Numbered from the stretch's first letter, positions 43,604-53,765 are shown. The stretch: 64,000 nucleotides of DNA from Bacillus bingmayongensis (GCF_000299035.1 NZ_JH921521.1:88647-152646); one strand, 5' to 3'. Made by a program: numbers and translations. Notes: generated from the sequence alone by a model not told the origin.

Positions 43604-44287
43604 CTAATTATATGTCTTATGATTTTCATTTAATGACTGCAATTTAATATTTGGTGCTTTATTTTCCGCTATGATTTCATCGTAAACAACTGGAATTTGA
43701 AACTCAAATTTCTTCGTCTCATGTCGCTGTAAGTAAATAGGTGTCGGTATTTGATAGCCTTGTAATTTCTGATTTGCATCTTGATATAAAACAATCTGTA
43801 ATGCTTGTGAATGATTGTGATAATTTTTTAATGTAACGACGCAATTTTGTTCAAAATTATCTCCCTTTTTCTCCATTGTACATTGGCTATCCTCTTTTTT
43901 GTATTCAATTGCTTCTAATCCTTTTTTACCTGTGTAATGCCATGTTCTATCAAGAGTTTGAAGCATCTTATTTAAAGTAAACGGCATTGTTATAACGAAG
44001 ACACTTATACAAACTACTTTTATTTTATTTAATTTTTTCAACCAATTAGAGTCTTTTTTTGCTAACCATTTCATCAGAAATAAAAAAGAGATTATCTGTA
44101 ATACAAAAGAAAAAATCCATATATTTGAGACCTTATAATTCATATAAATATATGTATCTACTGGAATTCCATATGTGTGAAATAATTTTTCCCCAATTAA
44201 TTCATTATCGTTTGGCATTTTTATTAATAGTAATACTCCGATACTGTAGAAAATGGCTACTAATCGATCATATTCAATCCGAATCAT
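43604..44287 (-). CDS. Hypothetical membrane protein, 227 residues
   Basis: I do not recognise a family. Three hydrophobic helices lie in the first half (about 8-25, 53-72, 90-110). A hydrophilic C-terminal domain of about 110 residues looks beta-rich and contains two cysteines (QCTMEKKGDNFEQNCVVTL) that could form a disulfide outside the cell. It ends with the segment QRHETKKFEFQIPVVYDE, reminiscent of FxLyD/DUF4352-like Ig folds. GGGAGAAAGAAAG precedes the ATG. It stands alone between malL and arcR. The function is unknown. Confidence 0.75.
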   Translation of the reverse strand: MIRIEYDRLVAIFYSIGVLLLIKMPNDNELIGEKLFHTYGIPVDTYIYMNYKVSNIWIFSFVLQIISFLFLMKWLAKKDSNWLKKLNKIKVVCISVFVITMPFTLNKMLQTLDRTWHYTGKKGLEAIEYKKEDSQCTMEKKGDNFEQNCVVTLKNYHNHSQALQIVLYQDANQKLQGYQIPTPIYLQRHETKKFEFQIPVVYDEIIAENKAPNIKLQSLNENHKTYN

Positions 44288-44379
44288 TCTTTCTTTCTCC
44301 CTTCCCCCTTTGTATTTTATTATCGATTTTAGCCAATATTATCGGAATATACAATCTTTTTTATAGTGAATAACATGAA

Positions 44380-44410
44380 AAAAGTTCCTTATAAATATAT
44401 AAAGAACTTT
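44380..44410 (-). terminator. Probable terminator after arcR
   Basis: AAAGTTCCTTATA pairs with TATAAAGAACTTT (one mismatch) around a 4-base loop, with T-rich tail on the minus strand. It is about 90 bases past the arcR stop. Confidence 0.55.
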
Positions 44411-44500
44411 ATTGATATACAATATGAATAAGGGAATCGGTATTTAGCCTTATTCCTGTGTAACAATACTTTCCCTTATCTAATATTTTTTATGCAGTTT

Positions 44501-45190
44501 TCACATCGAGATTTCCTCGAAATAAGTTGGATCATGTATTGTTATTTTTTTACTTAACACCGTAACAATACTATCATTCTTTAACTGTTTTAATACACTA
44601 CTAACCGTCTCTCGAGACGTGCCAGATATTTTGGAAATTTCAATTGTTGTGAGCGGACATGAAATTACAATTTCTTCACCATCCTGCTCTCCTAAATCAT
44701 TCATTAAATAATTTAATGTCTGAATGACGCGATCTTGTGCATTTGGAATTGTAATATTTTGCACGCGATTTTCGTTAATTTTTAATATGGAGGATAACTG
44801 CTGAACAACATACATTAGCTGCGTCCGACTTGCTTTCACCATATCTTCAAAAATCACTGTAGGAATATAATACACATCCACATCTGTCATTGCCTCCGCT
44901 GTATAATTATATCCCTTGTCTGTAAACATACCGCCATAAGGAAAAATAGAATATCGCTTTACATAGTCCTCATATAATAAATTTCCACTTTGATTCACCC
45001 GCTCTAACTTCACAAAACCCTCTAACATAAGGTAAATCCTTTCTCTTGAATCACCTTCTAAAAATAAAAATTGACCTTTCTTATAAGTTCGCCAATAGAC
45101 AAACTCTGTTAAGCCTTTCAATTTTTTTTCTGTTAAATGAGCAAATAATTCAAACTGCTTCAGATCTTTAACTACGTTCCGTCTATTCAT
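44501..45190 (-). CDS. arcR: Crp/Fnr-family regulator of the arginine deiminase operon
   Basis: The product has 229 residues. The N-terminal cyclic-nucleotide-binding beta barrel has YKKGQFLFLEGDSRERIYLMLEGFVKL. A dimer helix leads to a C-terminal winged helix, TTIEISKISGTSRETVSSVLKQL. No Fnr-type Cys cluster is present at the ends. Position after arcABDC matches ArcR of B. licheniformis and Staphylococcus, which activates arc genes anaerobically. A matching Crp/Fnr palindrome lies upstream of arcA (50282-50297). A terminator separates it from arcC, so it may have its own promoter. Confidence 0.92.
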   Translation of the reverse strand: MNRRNVVKDLKQFELFAHLTEKKLKGLTEFVYWRTYKKGQFLFLEGDSRERIYLMLEGFVKLERVNQSGNLLYEDYVKRYSIFPYGGMFTDKGYNYTAEAMTDVDVYYIPTVIFEDMVKASRTQLMYVVQQLSSILKINENRVQNITIPNAQDRVIQTLNYLMNDLGEQDGEEIVISCPLTTIEISKISGTSRETVSSVLKQLKNDSIVTVLSKKITIHDPTYFEEISM

Positions 45191-45350
45191 AAAACTCCCT
45201 CTCTCTTGCTATATATCAGAGCGAAACATCAAGAAAGCGCATTCAATTTTATTTTATCACACTTAACCTACACTTCTTTTGCTTATCATGAATACTTTAT
45301 GAACATTAGTCACCAAAAAATTACTAGTAAGTAAAAAAATACTAGTAAGT

Positions 45351-45383
45351 AAAAAGAATGAAGTTACTAACCTCATTCTTTTT
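45351..45383 (-). terminator. Terminator after arcC
   Basis: AAAAAGAATGA/TCATTCTTTTT stem (11 bp, plus inner pairs) lies 29 bases beyond the arcC stop. It sits beside two direct copies of TACTAGTAAGTAAAAA (45322 and 45340). Confidence 0.8.
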
Positions 45384-45411
45384 GAAATTACTAGTAATAG
45401 AAGAGCTCTGT

Positions 45412-46374
45412 TTATACACAAGCATATACGTCCTGCTTAGAAATAATAGTACCTGCTTTTTCTTCTAATGCTTCATATACCTTTTCTAAAGAAGTAATAA
45501 TTGTTTTTCGCTTTGGATCTGTATTAGCAAAATTAATAGCAGCTTCAATTTTCGGAAGCATACTACCTGCTGCAAATTGATTCTCCTGTATATACCCTTC
45601 CAATTCATCAATTGTAACAGCCTCTAATCTCTTTTGATTAGGTTGATTAAAATTCACATAAACATAATCAACTGCAGTTAAAATAACAAGCGTATCAGCA
45701 TCTACTAATTCCGCTAACTTTTGAGCTGCAAAGTCCTTATCAATGACAGCTTCAGTACCTTTTAAACCTTCCTCAGAGTCAATAACAGGGATTCCTCCAC
45801 CTCCAACAGCAATTACTATATTTCCATCCTCAACTAATGAATTGATTACTTTATGCTCATGAATACTCACAGGCTTTGGTGATGGCACAACGCGTCTCCA
45901 TCCTCTTCCTGCATCCTCTTTAAATACGGCTTTTGTTTCTTCCATTAACGCTCTTGCTTCTTCTTCTGTATAGAAAGGACCAATTGGTTTTGTTGGATTT
46001 TGAAATGCCTCATCCTTTTCATCCACGACAACACGTGTTATAACCGTAGCTACTTCTTTTTTTATTTTACGCTTTTTCAAAGCCTTCTCAATTGCATTTT
46101 CCATCCAATATCCGATCATCCCTTGGCTCATTGCACCACAAGTATCTAACGGCATTGCCGGTGTTTTTTCCGTATCCGCTGCTTTTTGTTGCAATAAAAT
46201 ATTCCCTACTTGCGGTCCATTTCCATGTGCAATCACAATATCCACGTTATTTTCCATGATTTTGACAAGTTGTTCTGCTGTTCTTTCTAATGCTTCTTGC
46301 TGCGCCCCGGCAGTAGCATTTCCAGATTGTATGGCATTTCCTCCTAGTGCAACTACGATTTTTCTTCGTGTCAT
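45412..46374 (-). CDS. arcC: Carbamate kinase
   Basis: This enzyme transfers phosphate from carbamoyl phosphate to ADP, giving the ATP yield of the arginine deiminase pathway. The 320 residues show the amino-acid kinase fold with [63 protein letters not shown] and [22 protein letters not shown] precedes the ATG. It is the fourth enzyme/transport gene of the arcA-arcB-arcD-arcC operon, 37 bases after arcD. Confidence 0.96.
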   Translation of the reverse strand: MTRRKIVVALGGNAIQSGNATAGAQQEALERTAEQLVKIMENNVDIVIAHGNGPQVGNILLQQKAADTEKTPAMPLDTCGAMSQGMIGYWMENAIEKALKKRKIKKEVATVITRVVVDEKDEAFQNPTKPIGPFYTEEEARALMEETKAVFKEDAGRGWRRVVPSPKPVSIHEHKVINSLVEDGNIVIAVGGGGIPVIDSEEGLKGTEAVIDKDFAAQKLAELVDADTLVILTAVDYVYVNFNQPNQKRLEAVTIDELEGYIQENQFAAGSMLPKIEAAINFANTDPKRKTIITSLEKVYEALEEKAGTIISKQDVYACV

Positions 46375-46411
46375 ATTTCAACCCTCCAATTGTTGTTAGT
46401 TTCACAAAACT

Positions 46412-47827
46412 CTATAAAGTAATACTTCCTGTAATTAATCCATAAATCGCAAAGAATGCTAAGGCACCAATTGCTACAGAAGATGCCAATTCCACGCGAG
46501 TAAATATTTGCTTTTGACTCGTTTGCTTTTGAACATTGTAAAAGATGAAAATACCAGGTGCATATAAGGTCATTGTTAATAACAAGTACTCTAACCCTGC
46601 TGCATAAACTAACCAGACTCCATAAATACTTGCTACCAAGCCAATGATTATATTTTTTGTCCGATCTTTTTCTTCAGATTGTAAACTATGCTTAAATTGA
46701 TAAAATGCTGAAAAGGCATAAGGAATTAAAATAGCAGAGGATGCGAGAGAAAATGCAAAGTTATATGCTTGATCTGAAACAACAAATGTTAATAAGAAAA
46801 TTTGAATTAAACCATTTGTTATCCATAATGAGTTTACAGGAGCTTTGTTCTTATTTTCTTTCGCGAACCACTTCGGAAATACTCCGTCTTTAGCAGCTAA
46901 ATATGGGATTTCAGAAGCGAGTAAAGTCCACCCTAGCCAAGCACCTAATACAGAGATGACTAAACCTAAGTTAATAAAGATAGCACCCCATTTTCCAACA
47001 ACACTTTCAAATAAATACGCCATAGCTGGATTTTTCAAATTAGCAACATCAGCTTGTTGCATAAGACCAAGAGATAGTAATGTAAGTAGGATATAAATGA
47101 TGAGTGTGCCAATTAATCCAATAACTGTTGCTTTCCCAACATCACTTCGGCTTTTAGCACGACTGGATAAAACAACAGCCCCTTCCACACCGATAAATAC
47201 CCACAGCGTTACAAGCATTGTACTCTTAACTTGGCTACCTACCGCTCCCCAAGAAAAAGAACCAACTTGTCCCCAAAATCCATCTAAGAAAATATCAATA
47301 TGAAAGGCGAAAATTCCTATAACAATAAATACAAATACAGGCACTAATTTCGCAATTGTAGTTACTAAATTTACAAGTGCTGCTGATTGTACACCGCGTA
47401 AAATTAACATGTGGACACACCATAGTAATATGCTCGCTCCAATAATCGAAGCTACATTTTGTCCACCTTCAAAGACTGGGAAGAAATAACCTAATGAAGA
47501 GAACAATAATGTGCCGTAAGCTACATTACCAAGCCAAGCAGATAGCCAATATCCCCACGCACTATTAAACCCCATAAAATTACCAAATCCTGCTTTTGCA
47601 TAACTAAAAATACCGCCATCTAAATCTGGTCTTTTTACAGTTAAATTTTGAAATGATAATCCAAGCGCAATCATTCCAATTCCCGTTATAACCCAACCGA
47701 TAATAATGGCCCCTGCACCAGCGCCTTTTGCCATATCACTTGCTAAGTTGAATGCTCCACCACCGATCATAGAGCCAACTACAAGGGCTGTTAAAGTCAA
47801 TAACCCTAATTTCTTTTCTTCACCCAT
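46412..47827 (-). CDS. arcD: Arginine/ornithine antiporter
   Basis: The product is a 471-residue APC-superfamily exchanger with about twelve or thirteen helices. The first helix carries the substrate-binding glycine motif VVGSMIGGGAFNLASDMA, followed by KRPDLDGGIFSYAKAGFGNFMGFNSAWGYWLS. It imports arginine in exchange for ornithine with no net energy cost. The start is the ATG at 47827 with AGAGG 8 bases upstream; an upstream GTG overlaps that site. It lies 99 bases after arcB. Confidence 0.95.
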   Translation of the reverse strand: MGEEKKLGLLTLTALVVGSMIGGGAFNLASDMAKGAGAGAIIIGWVITGIGMIALGLSFQNLTVKRPDLDGGIFSYAKAGFGNFMGFNSAWGYWLSAWLGNVAYGTLLFSSLGYFFPVFEGGQNVASIIGASILLWCVHMLILRGVQSAALVNLVTTIAKLVPVFVFIVIGIFAFHIDIFLDGFWGQVGSFSWGAVGSQVKSTMLVTLWVFIGVEGAVVLSSRAKSRSDVGKATVIGLIGTLIIYILLTLLSLGLMQQADVANLKNPAMAYLFESVVGKWGAIFINLGLVISVLGAWLGWTLLASEIPYLAAKDGVFPKWFAKENKNKAPVNSLWITNGLIQIFLLTFVVSDQAYNFAFSLASSAILIPYAFSAFYQFKHSLQSEEKDRTKNIIIGLVASIYGVWLVYAAGLEYLLLTMTLYAPGIFIFYNVQKQTSQKQIFTRVELASSVAIGALAFFAIYGLITGSITL

Positions 47828-47926
47828 TACACTCACCTCTCTTTAATTGCAATAAGAATAAAACAACAATAGTGAATGATAGTGTCTAAAGGAGGAGAAA
47901 GAAAGAAGGAAGAATAACTTCCTTCT

Positions 47927-48925
47927 TTATTCCATATTTCCTAAAGTAGCTGCCATAACCGCTTTAATTGTATGCATTCTATTTTCTGCTTGATCAAATA
48001 CTTTTGAATGCTTACTGCGGAATACTTCGTCACTTACCTCCATTTCTTTCAATCCATATTTTTCATAAATCTCTTCTCCATACATTGTTTCCACATCATG
48101 GAATGCAGGTAAACAATGTAAGAACATCACATTATCATTTCCCGTTTTTTTAATCATTTGCATATTTACTTGATAAGGTTTCAATAGTTCGATACGTTCA
48201 GCAAATTTATCTTCTTCCCCCATAGATACCCATACATCTGTATAGATTACATCTGCACCTGCAACAGCCTCTTCAACACTACTTGTTACCATTATTCGGT
48301 CATTATATTTTTTTGCCATATCAATAACTTCTTGTGCTGGCCATAATGATTCTGGTGTACAAATACGGACTTCCATTCCGACAATCGCACCGCCAACTAA
48401 TAAGCTATTTGCTACATTGTTCCGCCCATCCCCAACATAAACGAGCTTAACGTCTTTTAATCGTCCCACATGTTCTTTTATTGTTAATAAATCTGCGAGT
48501 GTTTGTGTTGGATGCCACATATCTGTTAGACCATTCCATACTGGCACGCCTGAATTTTTTGCTAGAGATTCTACTGTCGCATGATCAAAACCACGGAATT
48601 CAATCCCATCAAACATACGTCCTAAAACTTTTGCTGTATCTTCGACTGATTCTTTTTTCCCGAGCTGAATATCACCTTTACCTAAATATTCAGGGTTTGC
48701 ACCTAAATCTGTACAAGCTACTGTAAATGCACACCGTGTACGAGTAGAAGTTTTTTCAAATAAGAGTGCTACATTTTTCCCTTCTAAATAACGGTGCGGG
48801 ATACCATTTTTCTTTTTCTCTTTTAATTCTGCTGCTAAATCTAGAAAATATAATAATTCTTCTTTCGTAAAATCTTTTTCAGCAAGAAAACTTCTTCCTT
48901 TTAAGTTTGGTTTAGTCATCAACAT
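47927..48925 (-). CDS. arcB: Ornithine carbamoyltransferase, catabolic
   Basis: The enzyme phosphorolyses citrulline to ornithine and carbamoyl phosphate. The 332-residue protein has the carbamoyl-phosphate loop [12 protein letters not shown] (STRTR), the [11 protein letters not shown] motif and the ornithine-binding [10 protein letters not shown]. The catabolic role is inferred from its place between arcA and arcD. The ATG at 48925 has AGTAGGG upstream; a second ATG two codons on is possible. The gap to arcA is 30 bases. Confidence 0.95.
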   Translation of the reverse strand: MLMTKPNLKGRSFLAEKDFTKEELLYFLDLAAELKEKKKNGIPHRYLEGKNVALLFEKTSTRTRCAFTVACTDLGANPEYLGKGDIQLGKKESVEDTAKVLGRMFDGIEFRGFDHATVESLAKNSGVPVWNGLTDMWHPTQTLADLLTIKEHVGRLKDVKLVYVGDGRNNVANSLLVGGAIVGMEVRICTPESLWPAQEVIDMAKKYNDRIMVTSSVEEAVAGADVIYTDVWVSMGEEDKFAERIELLKPYQVNMQMIKKTGNDNVMFLHCLPAFHDVETMYGEEIYEKYGLKEMEVSDEVFRSKHSKVFDQAENRMHTIKAVMAATLGNME

Positions 48926-48955
48926 GATTCATCCCTACTTTCTCCGTTATTTATA

Positions 48956-50188
48956 CTAAATATCTTTTCGAACAATTGGCATACTCATGCAACGTGGACC
49001 CCCACGACCGCGAGATAATTCCGAACTCAATACTTCAATAACTTCTATACCATGTTCACGTAATAAAGCATTGGATACATAGTTGCGATCATATGTAACA
49101 ACTACTCCTGGCGCAATTGCTAATGTATTTGATCCATCGTTCCATTGTTCACGAGCAGAAGCAATTACATCTCCTCCTCCGCAAGGAATAAGTACTAATT
49201 CACTTAAACCTAATACTTCTTTTAAAGCTTCAGTTAAAGATGTACGATGTGTAATTTTTAGATTTTCTTCATCCTTTCCTTTTTCTAAAGTATATATATT
49301 CATATTTCCTTTTGGTCCTTGGATAGCTGGATGAATTGTAAATTTATCGTAATCGACCATTGTAAATACTGTATCTAAATGCATAAATGCTCGACATTTT
49401 GGAATTTCTATTGCTAGTACTTTCTTAATTTTATTTTGACGACTAAATAAATTTTTAGCTAAACGCTCAATTGCTTTAGCTGAAGTACGAGCAGATACTC
49501 CAATTGCAATTGTTTCCTCATTTAAGATCAGCTCGTCGCCACCTTCAATTGGAAACTTATAATCACGATCTAACCAAACTGGCACATTATGATTTGCAAA
49601 TCGTGGATGATGCTTAATGATATATTCCATAAACAATGATTCACGTCTCCGTGCCGGCTCTCTCATTTTATTAATTGTTAAACCGTCACCTATAGTAGCT
49701 GCTGGATCACGAGTAAAATATAAATTTGGCATTGGATCTAAATAAAATGGATAATGATCTTCCATTAATTCATATAGATGTGCTTTCTTACTTGTTTCAA
49801 TTTCATTTTTCCGCACACCACCCATAATTTTTTGAATCAATTCTTCATTTGAAAAGGAAAGTAAATATTCTTTTAAAGTTTGATGTGCAACGTTTACGTC
49901 AGCCTGTCCTTCTTTTAAAATACGATCAACAAATTCTTCCCGAAGCTTTTTATCAACTAACGCCTCAGCTGCTAGTTTTTCTAAATAAAGAACTTCAACA
50001 CCCCGATTGCGTAATGTTTGTGCAAAATAATCATGTTCTTTTTGAATAATTGGTACGTATGGAATATCGTCAAATAATAATTGCTGTAAATAATCTGGCG
50101 TTAAGTTTTCCACTTCTTTACCAGGACGTTTTAGTAAAACTGTTTGTAATTCCCCAATTTCTGAAGTAACATGTATCGGATGTTTCAT
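48956..50188 (-). CDS. arcA: Arginine deiminase
   Basis: The enzyme hydrolyses arginine to citrulline and ammonia, the first step of the pathway. The 410 residues of the guanidino-group-modifying fold include [13 protein letters not shown], the EGGDELIL loop, [11 protein letters not shown] and the catalytic Cys400 in [11 protein letters not shown] near the C-terminus. AAAAGGAGGTACAAC precedes the ATG. It is the first gene of the operon, whose upstream region carries a Crp/Fnr-type dyad and a cre-like site, predicting induction without oxygen or when preferred sugars are gone. Confidence 0.97.
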   Translation of the reverse strand: MKHPIHVTSEIGELQTVLLKRPGKEVENLTPDYLQQLLFDDIPYVPIIQKEHDYFAQTLRNRGVEVLYLEKLAAEALVDKKLREEFVDRILKEGQADVNVAHQTLKEYLLSFSNEELIQKIMGGVRKNEIETSKKAHLYELMEDHYPFYLDPMPNLYFTRDPAATIGDGLTINKMREPARRRESLFMEYIIKHHPRFANHNVPVWLDRDYKFPIEGGDELILNEETIAIGVSARTSAKAIERLAKNLFSRQNKIKKVLAIEIPKCRAFMHLDTVFTMVDYDKFTIHPAIQGPKGNMNIYTLEKGKDEENLKITHRTSLTEALKEVLGLSELVLIPCGGGDVIASAREQWNDGSNTLAIAPGVVVTYDRNYVSNALLREHGIEVIEVLSSELSRGRGGPRCMSMPIVRKDI

Positions 50189-50260
50189 TTGTTGTACCTC
50201 CTTTTAAATTTGTTTGATGCTTTACAAGTACATAATAACTGGTACGTGCTTTTCACTTTG

Positions 50261-50297
50261 CGAAAACGTTAACATTATTAAGTGGAATATTTCACAA
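50261..50297. promoter_or_regulatory. cre-like site and ArcR (Crp/Fnr-type) box upstream of arcA
   Basis: CGAAAACGTTAACA (50261-50274) matches 13 of 14 cre positions. AGTGGAATATTTCACA (50282-50297) matches 14 of 16 positions of TGTGAAATATTTCACA, close to the ArcR box described for B. licheniformis. Its centre is about 100 bases from the arcA start. Confidence 0.7.
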
Positions 50298-50423
50298 GTT
50301 ATTTTTTAAAATAATATATATTTGTATGTTTATAAGTTTTTTCACCCTACATTTTACAAAACAGCTGTATATTACGTATATATAATGAATAACGCTTTAC
50401 TAATTCATATTAAAATTCTAAAA

Positions 50424-50462
50424 AAAATCCTGTTTCTAGTAACGATTAGAAACAGGATTTTC
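50424..50462 (-). terminator. Terminator after argR-family gene
   Basis: AAAATCCTGTTTCTA pairs with TAGAAACAGGATTTT around a short loop, just past the stop at 50465. Confidence 0.9.
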
Positions 50463-50464
50463 AC

Positions 50465-50914
50465 TTACATAATTAATTTCAACCTTTCCTCTAGAACCTT
50501 CCTATCCGATTCTGATCGAGAAATTACAAGGCATGTATCATTTCCACATATACATCCCACTTTTTCTTTCCAGTCTAAAGAATCCAATAAAGCACCGATA
50601 ACGTGGGCATTACCAGGTAATGTTTTAATAACCGTCAATTGATCTACATAATCAACCCTTATGACAACCTCTCTCAATTTTTTCTTTAACTTCATATCAG
50701 TTTGTAAACTATCTTCTGAGAAAACCTTATATATAGTTAAGCCTCTTGAAGAAGTTACCTTTATTAAATTTAACTCACGAATATCTCGCGAAATTGTCGC
50801 TTGTGTAACCAATACACCCTGTTCTTCTAATAATTCTACTAATTTCTCTTGTGTATCTATTTCATACTCTCTCACCAATTGTTTAATGAGTCGTTGTCTT
50901 TTTTCTTTTTTCAT
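50465..50914 (-). CDS. argR: ArgR/AhrC-family arginine repressor
   Basis: This is a 149-residue regulator of arginine genes. The winged-helix N-terminus is TQEKLVELLEEQGVLVTQATISRDIRELNLIKV, and the C-terminal hexamer/arginine-binding domain has TLPGNAHVIGALLDSLDWKEKVGCICGNDTCLVI. I start at the ATG at 50914 (AAAGGGTG upstream). Position next to arcA suggests it is the operon-linked paralogue that activates or tunes arginine catabolism together with ArcR, while the general AhrC is normally encoded elsewhere near recN. That division of roles is inference. Confidence 0.93.
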   Translation of the reverse strand: MKKEKRQRLIKQLVREYEIDTQEKLVELLEEQGVLVTQATISRDIRELNLIKVTSSRGLTIYKVFSEDSLQTDMKLKKKLREVVIRVDYVDQLTVIKTLPGNAHVIGALLDSLDWKEKVGCICGNDTCLVISRSESDRKVLEERLKLIM

Positions 50915-51296
50915 AAAAGACACCCTTTCGAATATTTATAGTTTTATTATATCTTGCTATAATTTCCATCCGAAAGAGACAAGGTTAAATATTGCGGAAA
51001 CGTTCATAGTTTATGATATATAAAACTATCCGTCTTATTTTTAAAAGTTCTTAGTACTGCTAGAACAATTCTTCTCTATTCAATGTATGTAACTTTTAAC
51101 CCACAAAATTTGTTAGGTGCTTCAGTAATTAAAAATTTCTATATTATCTAATAGAAAAAAATGATTTTATCTTCCTCATTTTACTTATTCCCTGACAATG
51201 TTTTTCGCAAAAAATAAAGGGTTTTGGCACTTTATGACTAATAACAAAAATAAGGGGCAACATTTGTAAAATACAATTTTGACTGGGGGGGTTGGT
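50915..51296. other. Divergent intergenic region between argR and the amino-acid ABC genes
   Basis: About 380 AT-rich bases serve as promoter space for both directions. No riboswitch, terminator or strong operator was recognised. Half-sites resembling ARG boxes (AATATTTATAG near 50932) are too weak to call. Confidence 0.4.
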
Positions 51297-52019
51297 ATGA
51301 TTCAGGTTCAAAATCTAGTAAAATCGTTTGGTTCATTAGATGTTTTAAAAGGAATTAATTTAGAAGTAAAAGAAAAAGAAGTTGTTGTTTTAATTGGCGC
51401 AAGCGGTTCAGGAAAAAGCACTTTACTTCGCTGCCTCAACTTTTTAGAAATGTACGATGAAGGTGAAATTCACTTACAAGGAGAACGAATTGATCCAAAA
51501 AGTACAAACTTAAATAAAGTCCGCGAAAATGTTGGAATGGTATTTCAACACTTTAACCTCTTTCCACATATGACCTCATTAGAAAACATCATAGAAGCAC
51601 CCATTCACGTAAAAAAACTAGACAAAGCAAAAGCAAAAGAAATTGGAAACGACCTATTAAAGAAGGTTGGCTTACAAGACAAAGAAAATATAACGCCCCA
51701 CCTTTTATCTGGCGGACAAAAGCAACGTGTTGCAATCGCACGCGCACTTGCGATGAATCCTAAAATCATGCTATTTGACGAACCTACATCAGCTCTTGAT
51801 CCTGAACTTGTTGGAGAAGTACTTCAAGTTATGAAAGAACTTGCTGGGGAAGGAATGACAATGGTAATCGTCACCCATGAAATGAACTTTGCACGAGATG
51901 TAGCAGATCGCGTCATTTTTATGGATGACGGACAAATTGTAGAGGATGCACCTCCAGAACAATTTTTTTCAGCACCGTCAAATGAGAGAGCAAAACAGTT
52001 TTTACGAAACATTTTATAA
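51297..52019 (+). CDS. Polar amino-acid ABC transporter ATP-binding protein
   Basis: The product is a 240-residue GlnQ/HisP-type ATPase. Walker A is GASGSGKST, the signature [15 protein letters not shown], and Walker [14 protein letters not shown] with VTHEM. The ATG at 51297 is preceded by a long G run (GGGGGG 7 bases upstream); the TTG at 51279 is not needed. It leads a three-gene importer (ATPase, binding lipoprotein, permease). Proximity to arginine genes would fit a basic amino acid, but cystine or glutamine are equally possible from sequence alone. Confidence 0.9.
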   Translation: MIQVQNLVKSFGSLDVLKGINLEVKEKEVVVLIGASGSGKSTLLRCLNFLEMYDEGEIHLQGERIDPKSTNLNKVRENVGMVFQHFNLFPHMTSLENIIEAPIHVKKLDKAKAKEIGNDLLKKVGLQDKENITPHLLSGGQKQRVAIARALAMNPKIMLFDEPTSALDPELVGEVLQVMKELAGEGMTMVIVTHEMNFARDVADRVIFMDDGQIVEDAPPEQFFSAPSNERAKQFLRNIL

Positions 52020-52033
52020 AAATATTTTAATCT

Positions 52034-52100
52034 CATCCGGGTAGCTTATCTCCCAATAGAAAAACTCTCATAGCACTTTGAAACGTGGCATTACTGCCCG
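52034..52100 (+). repeat. Decayed copy of the bcr-like repeat
   Basis: CATCCGGGTAGCTTATCTCCCA, split by divergence, then GCACTTTGAAACGTGGCATTACTGCCCGT follow the 3' half of the element at 32755-32950 (CGGGCAGTTTATCTTCCA; GAACTTTGAGGTGGGAGTATTACTGCTCGT) at perhaps two thirds identity. It lies between two genes of one operon. Confidence 0.55.
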
Positions 52101-52132
52101 TATGTAAAAGATAAATATTTAGGAGGGGTTTT

Positions 52133-52927
52133 GTGAGAAAGAAAATATTTACTGTTGTTGCAACTATTACACTATGTGCATCTTTTATACTTGGGGCCTG
52201 TAGTAAGGAAAGTAGTACAACTTCGACCAATGGCGAAAAGGAATTTCGTTATGCAATGAGTGGTCTATATAAGCCGTTTAACTTTAAAGAAAATGATGGA
52301 AAATTGGTTGGCTTTGATGTTGAAATTGGTGAGGCACTCGCAAAAAAAATGGGAATGAAGCCTGTTCCAGTTACAAATCCTTGGGAAACATTAATTCAAG
52401 GTCTAAAAGCAAAAAAATATGATGTGATATTAGGAAGTATGGCAATTACAGAAGAACGCTTGAAAGCCGTGAATTTTACGAATCCATACTATCGCTCCGG
52501 TGCACAAATTTTTGTAGCTAAAAAGAACAATTCCATTTCTTCAGTAGAAGACTTAAAAGGAAAAAAAATCGGTGTTGTAAAAGCTAGTACATTTAAAGCA
52601 CTTGTCGAAAAACATACAGATCAAATCACAGAATATGATAGTGACGTTACAGCTCTTATGGATTTAGAACCAGGCCGAGTAGATGCTGTTATTACAGATC
52701 AAATGGTTGGTCTTCGTATGATAAAAGAAGGTAAATCAAATATAAAAGAAGCTGGCAAACCATTAAATCTTGATGAAATGGGAATTGCAATTCGCAAAGA
52801 TGATAAAGAAATGGTGAAGAAGGTAAACAAGGCATTAGATGAAATTATTAAAGATGGCACATATGAAAAAATCAGTAAAAAATGGTTTGGACGCAATATT
52901 CTTGGAGAAGAAGAAAAGACAAAATAA
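52133..52927 (+). CDS. Amino-acid-binding lipoprotein of ABC importer
   Basis: The product has 264 residues. The lipoprotein signal ends in FILGACSKE (Cys about 23). The mature part is a type 3 solute-binding protein: FRYAMSGLYKPFNFKENDGKLVGFDVEIGEAL, GSMAITEERLKAVNFTNPYYRSG and DLKGKKIGVV. The start is a GTG at 52133 with AGGAGGGG upstream. The gap of 113 bases from the ATPase gene contains a decayed repeat. The bound amino acid is unknown. Confidence 0.9.
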   Translation: MRKKIFTVVATITLCASFILGACSKESSTTSTNGEKEFRYAMSGLYKPFNFKENDGKLVGFDVEIGEALAKKMGMKPVPVTNPWETLIQGLKAKKYDVILGSMAITEERLKAVNFTNPYYRSGAQIFVAKKNNSISSVEDLKGKKIGVVKASTFKALVEKHTDQITEYDSDVTALMDLEPGRVDAVITDQMVGLRMIKEGKSNIKEAGKPLNLDEMGIAIRKDDKEMVKKVNKALDEIIKDGTYEKISKKWFGRNILGEEEKTK

Positions 52928-52998
52928 AATGACTTTCTTTCTTTACAAACCAGAATGGATCTACTCTTCTACAGGACAAACCATTTTTAATCCATAAG

Positions 52999-53023
52999 TG
53001 ATGCCCCACCTCAGCCGTGGGGC
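52999..53023 (+). terminator. Internal hairpin between binding protein and permease genes
   Basis: GATGCCCCAC/GTGGGGCAT(T) with a 7-base loop is GC-rich but followed by only a weak T run (TTTGCATC). It probably lowers permease expression relative to the binding protein, or protects the upstream mRNA. Confidence 0.6.
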
Positions 53024-53069
53024 ATTTGCATCTATTTCTTAAAACAAAATCTATATTGAGGTGACACTA

Positions 53070-53762
53070 ATGATTGAAATTTTTATATCGACATATCCTA
53101 CCCTTCTAAAGGCCGTTGTCATAACATTACAATTAACATTAACTTCCTTACTACTCGGTTCATTAATTGGACTACTATTTGCCTTCTTTCGTATTTCTAA
53201 TAATAAAGTATTAAATAGTATTGCCCATGTTTACATCGCTATTATCCGTGGTACACCTTTAATCGTACAAATCGCAATTCTTTACTTTGGTATTACATCT
53301 GTCATTGTCTTCACACCTTTTTGGGCGGGGGCAATCGCTTTAGCTATTCATAACGGAGCATATATTACCGAAATTTTCCGCGGTTCTATTCAATCTGTCG
53401 ATCGCGGACAATTAGAAGCTGCCCGTTCCCTAGGAATGTCTTATCCACTGGCTATGCGACGTATTATATTACCACAAGCATTTCGTCTCTCTATTCCACC
53501 TCTAGGAAACCAATTTATTATCGGATTAAAAGATTCTTCACTTGTTGCCTATGTAGGTATGTCAGAATTATGGGGCTCTGGACTCTCTATAGCAGCTGGT
53601 AACTTCCAACAATTAGAAACATATATTGTTGTTGGTATATACTATCTTGCACTCGTACTTTTATTTACCTATCTCGTAAACCTTTTAGAGAAAAGACTTC
53701 AGCGTAAACAAAGTAATTCTTTGCAAGTAAATAAAGGGAAAGAAAAGGCAGCCTCTTTATAA
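53070..53762 (+). CDS. Polar amino-acid ABC transporter permease
   Basis: The product is a 230-residue HisM/GlnP-type permease with four to five helices. The cytoplasmic coupling loop is EAARSLGMSYPLAMRRIILPQAFRLSIPPLGNQFI. The ATG at 53070 has TTGAGGTGA 7 bases upstream, better than the GTG nine bases earlier. It completes the importer; the permease is the only one, so it should form a homodimer. Confidence 0.92.
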   Translation: MIEIFISTYPTLLKAVVITLQLTLTSLLLGSLIGLLFAFFRISNNKVLNSIAHVYIAIIRGTPLIVQIAILYFGITSVIVFTPFWAGAIALAIHNGAYITEIFRGSIQSVDRGQLEAARSLGMSYPLAMRRIILPQAFRLSIPPLGNQFIIGLKDSSLVAYVGMSELWGSGLSIAAGNFQQLETYIVVGIYYLALVLLFTYLVNLLEKRLQRKQSNSLQVNKGKEKAASL

Positions 53763-53765
53763 AAC

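Noticed and set aside
45322-45355. Two copies of TACTAGTAAGTAAAAA as a possible iteron or attachment site
   Set aside because: There are only two short AT-rich copies beside a terminator, with no integrase or replication gene; chance or slippage is enough.
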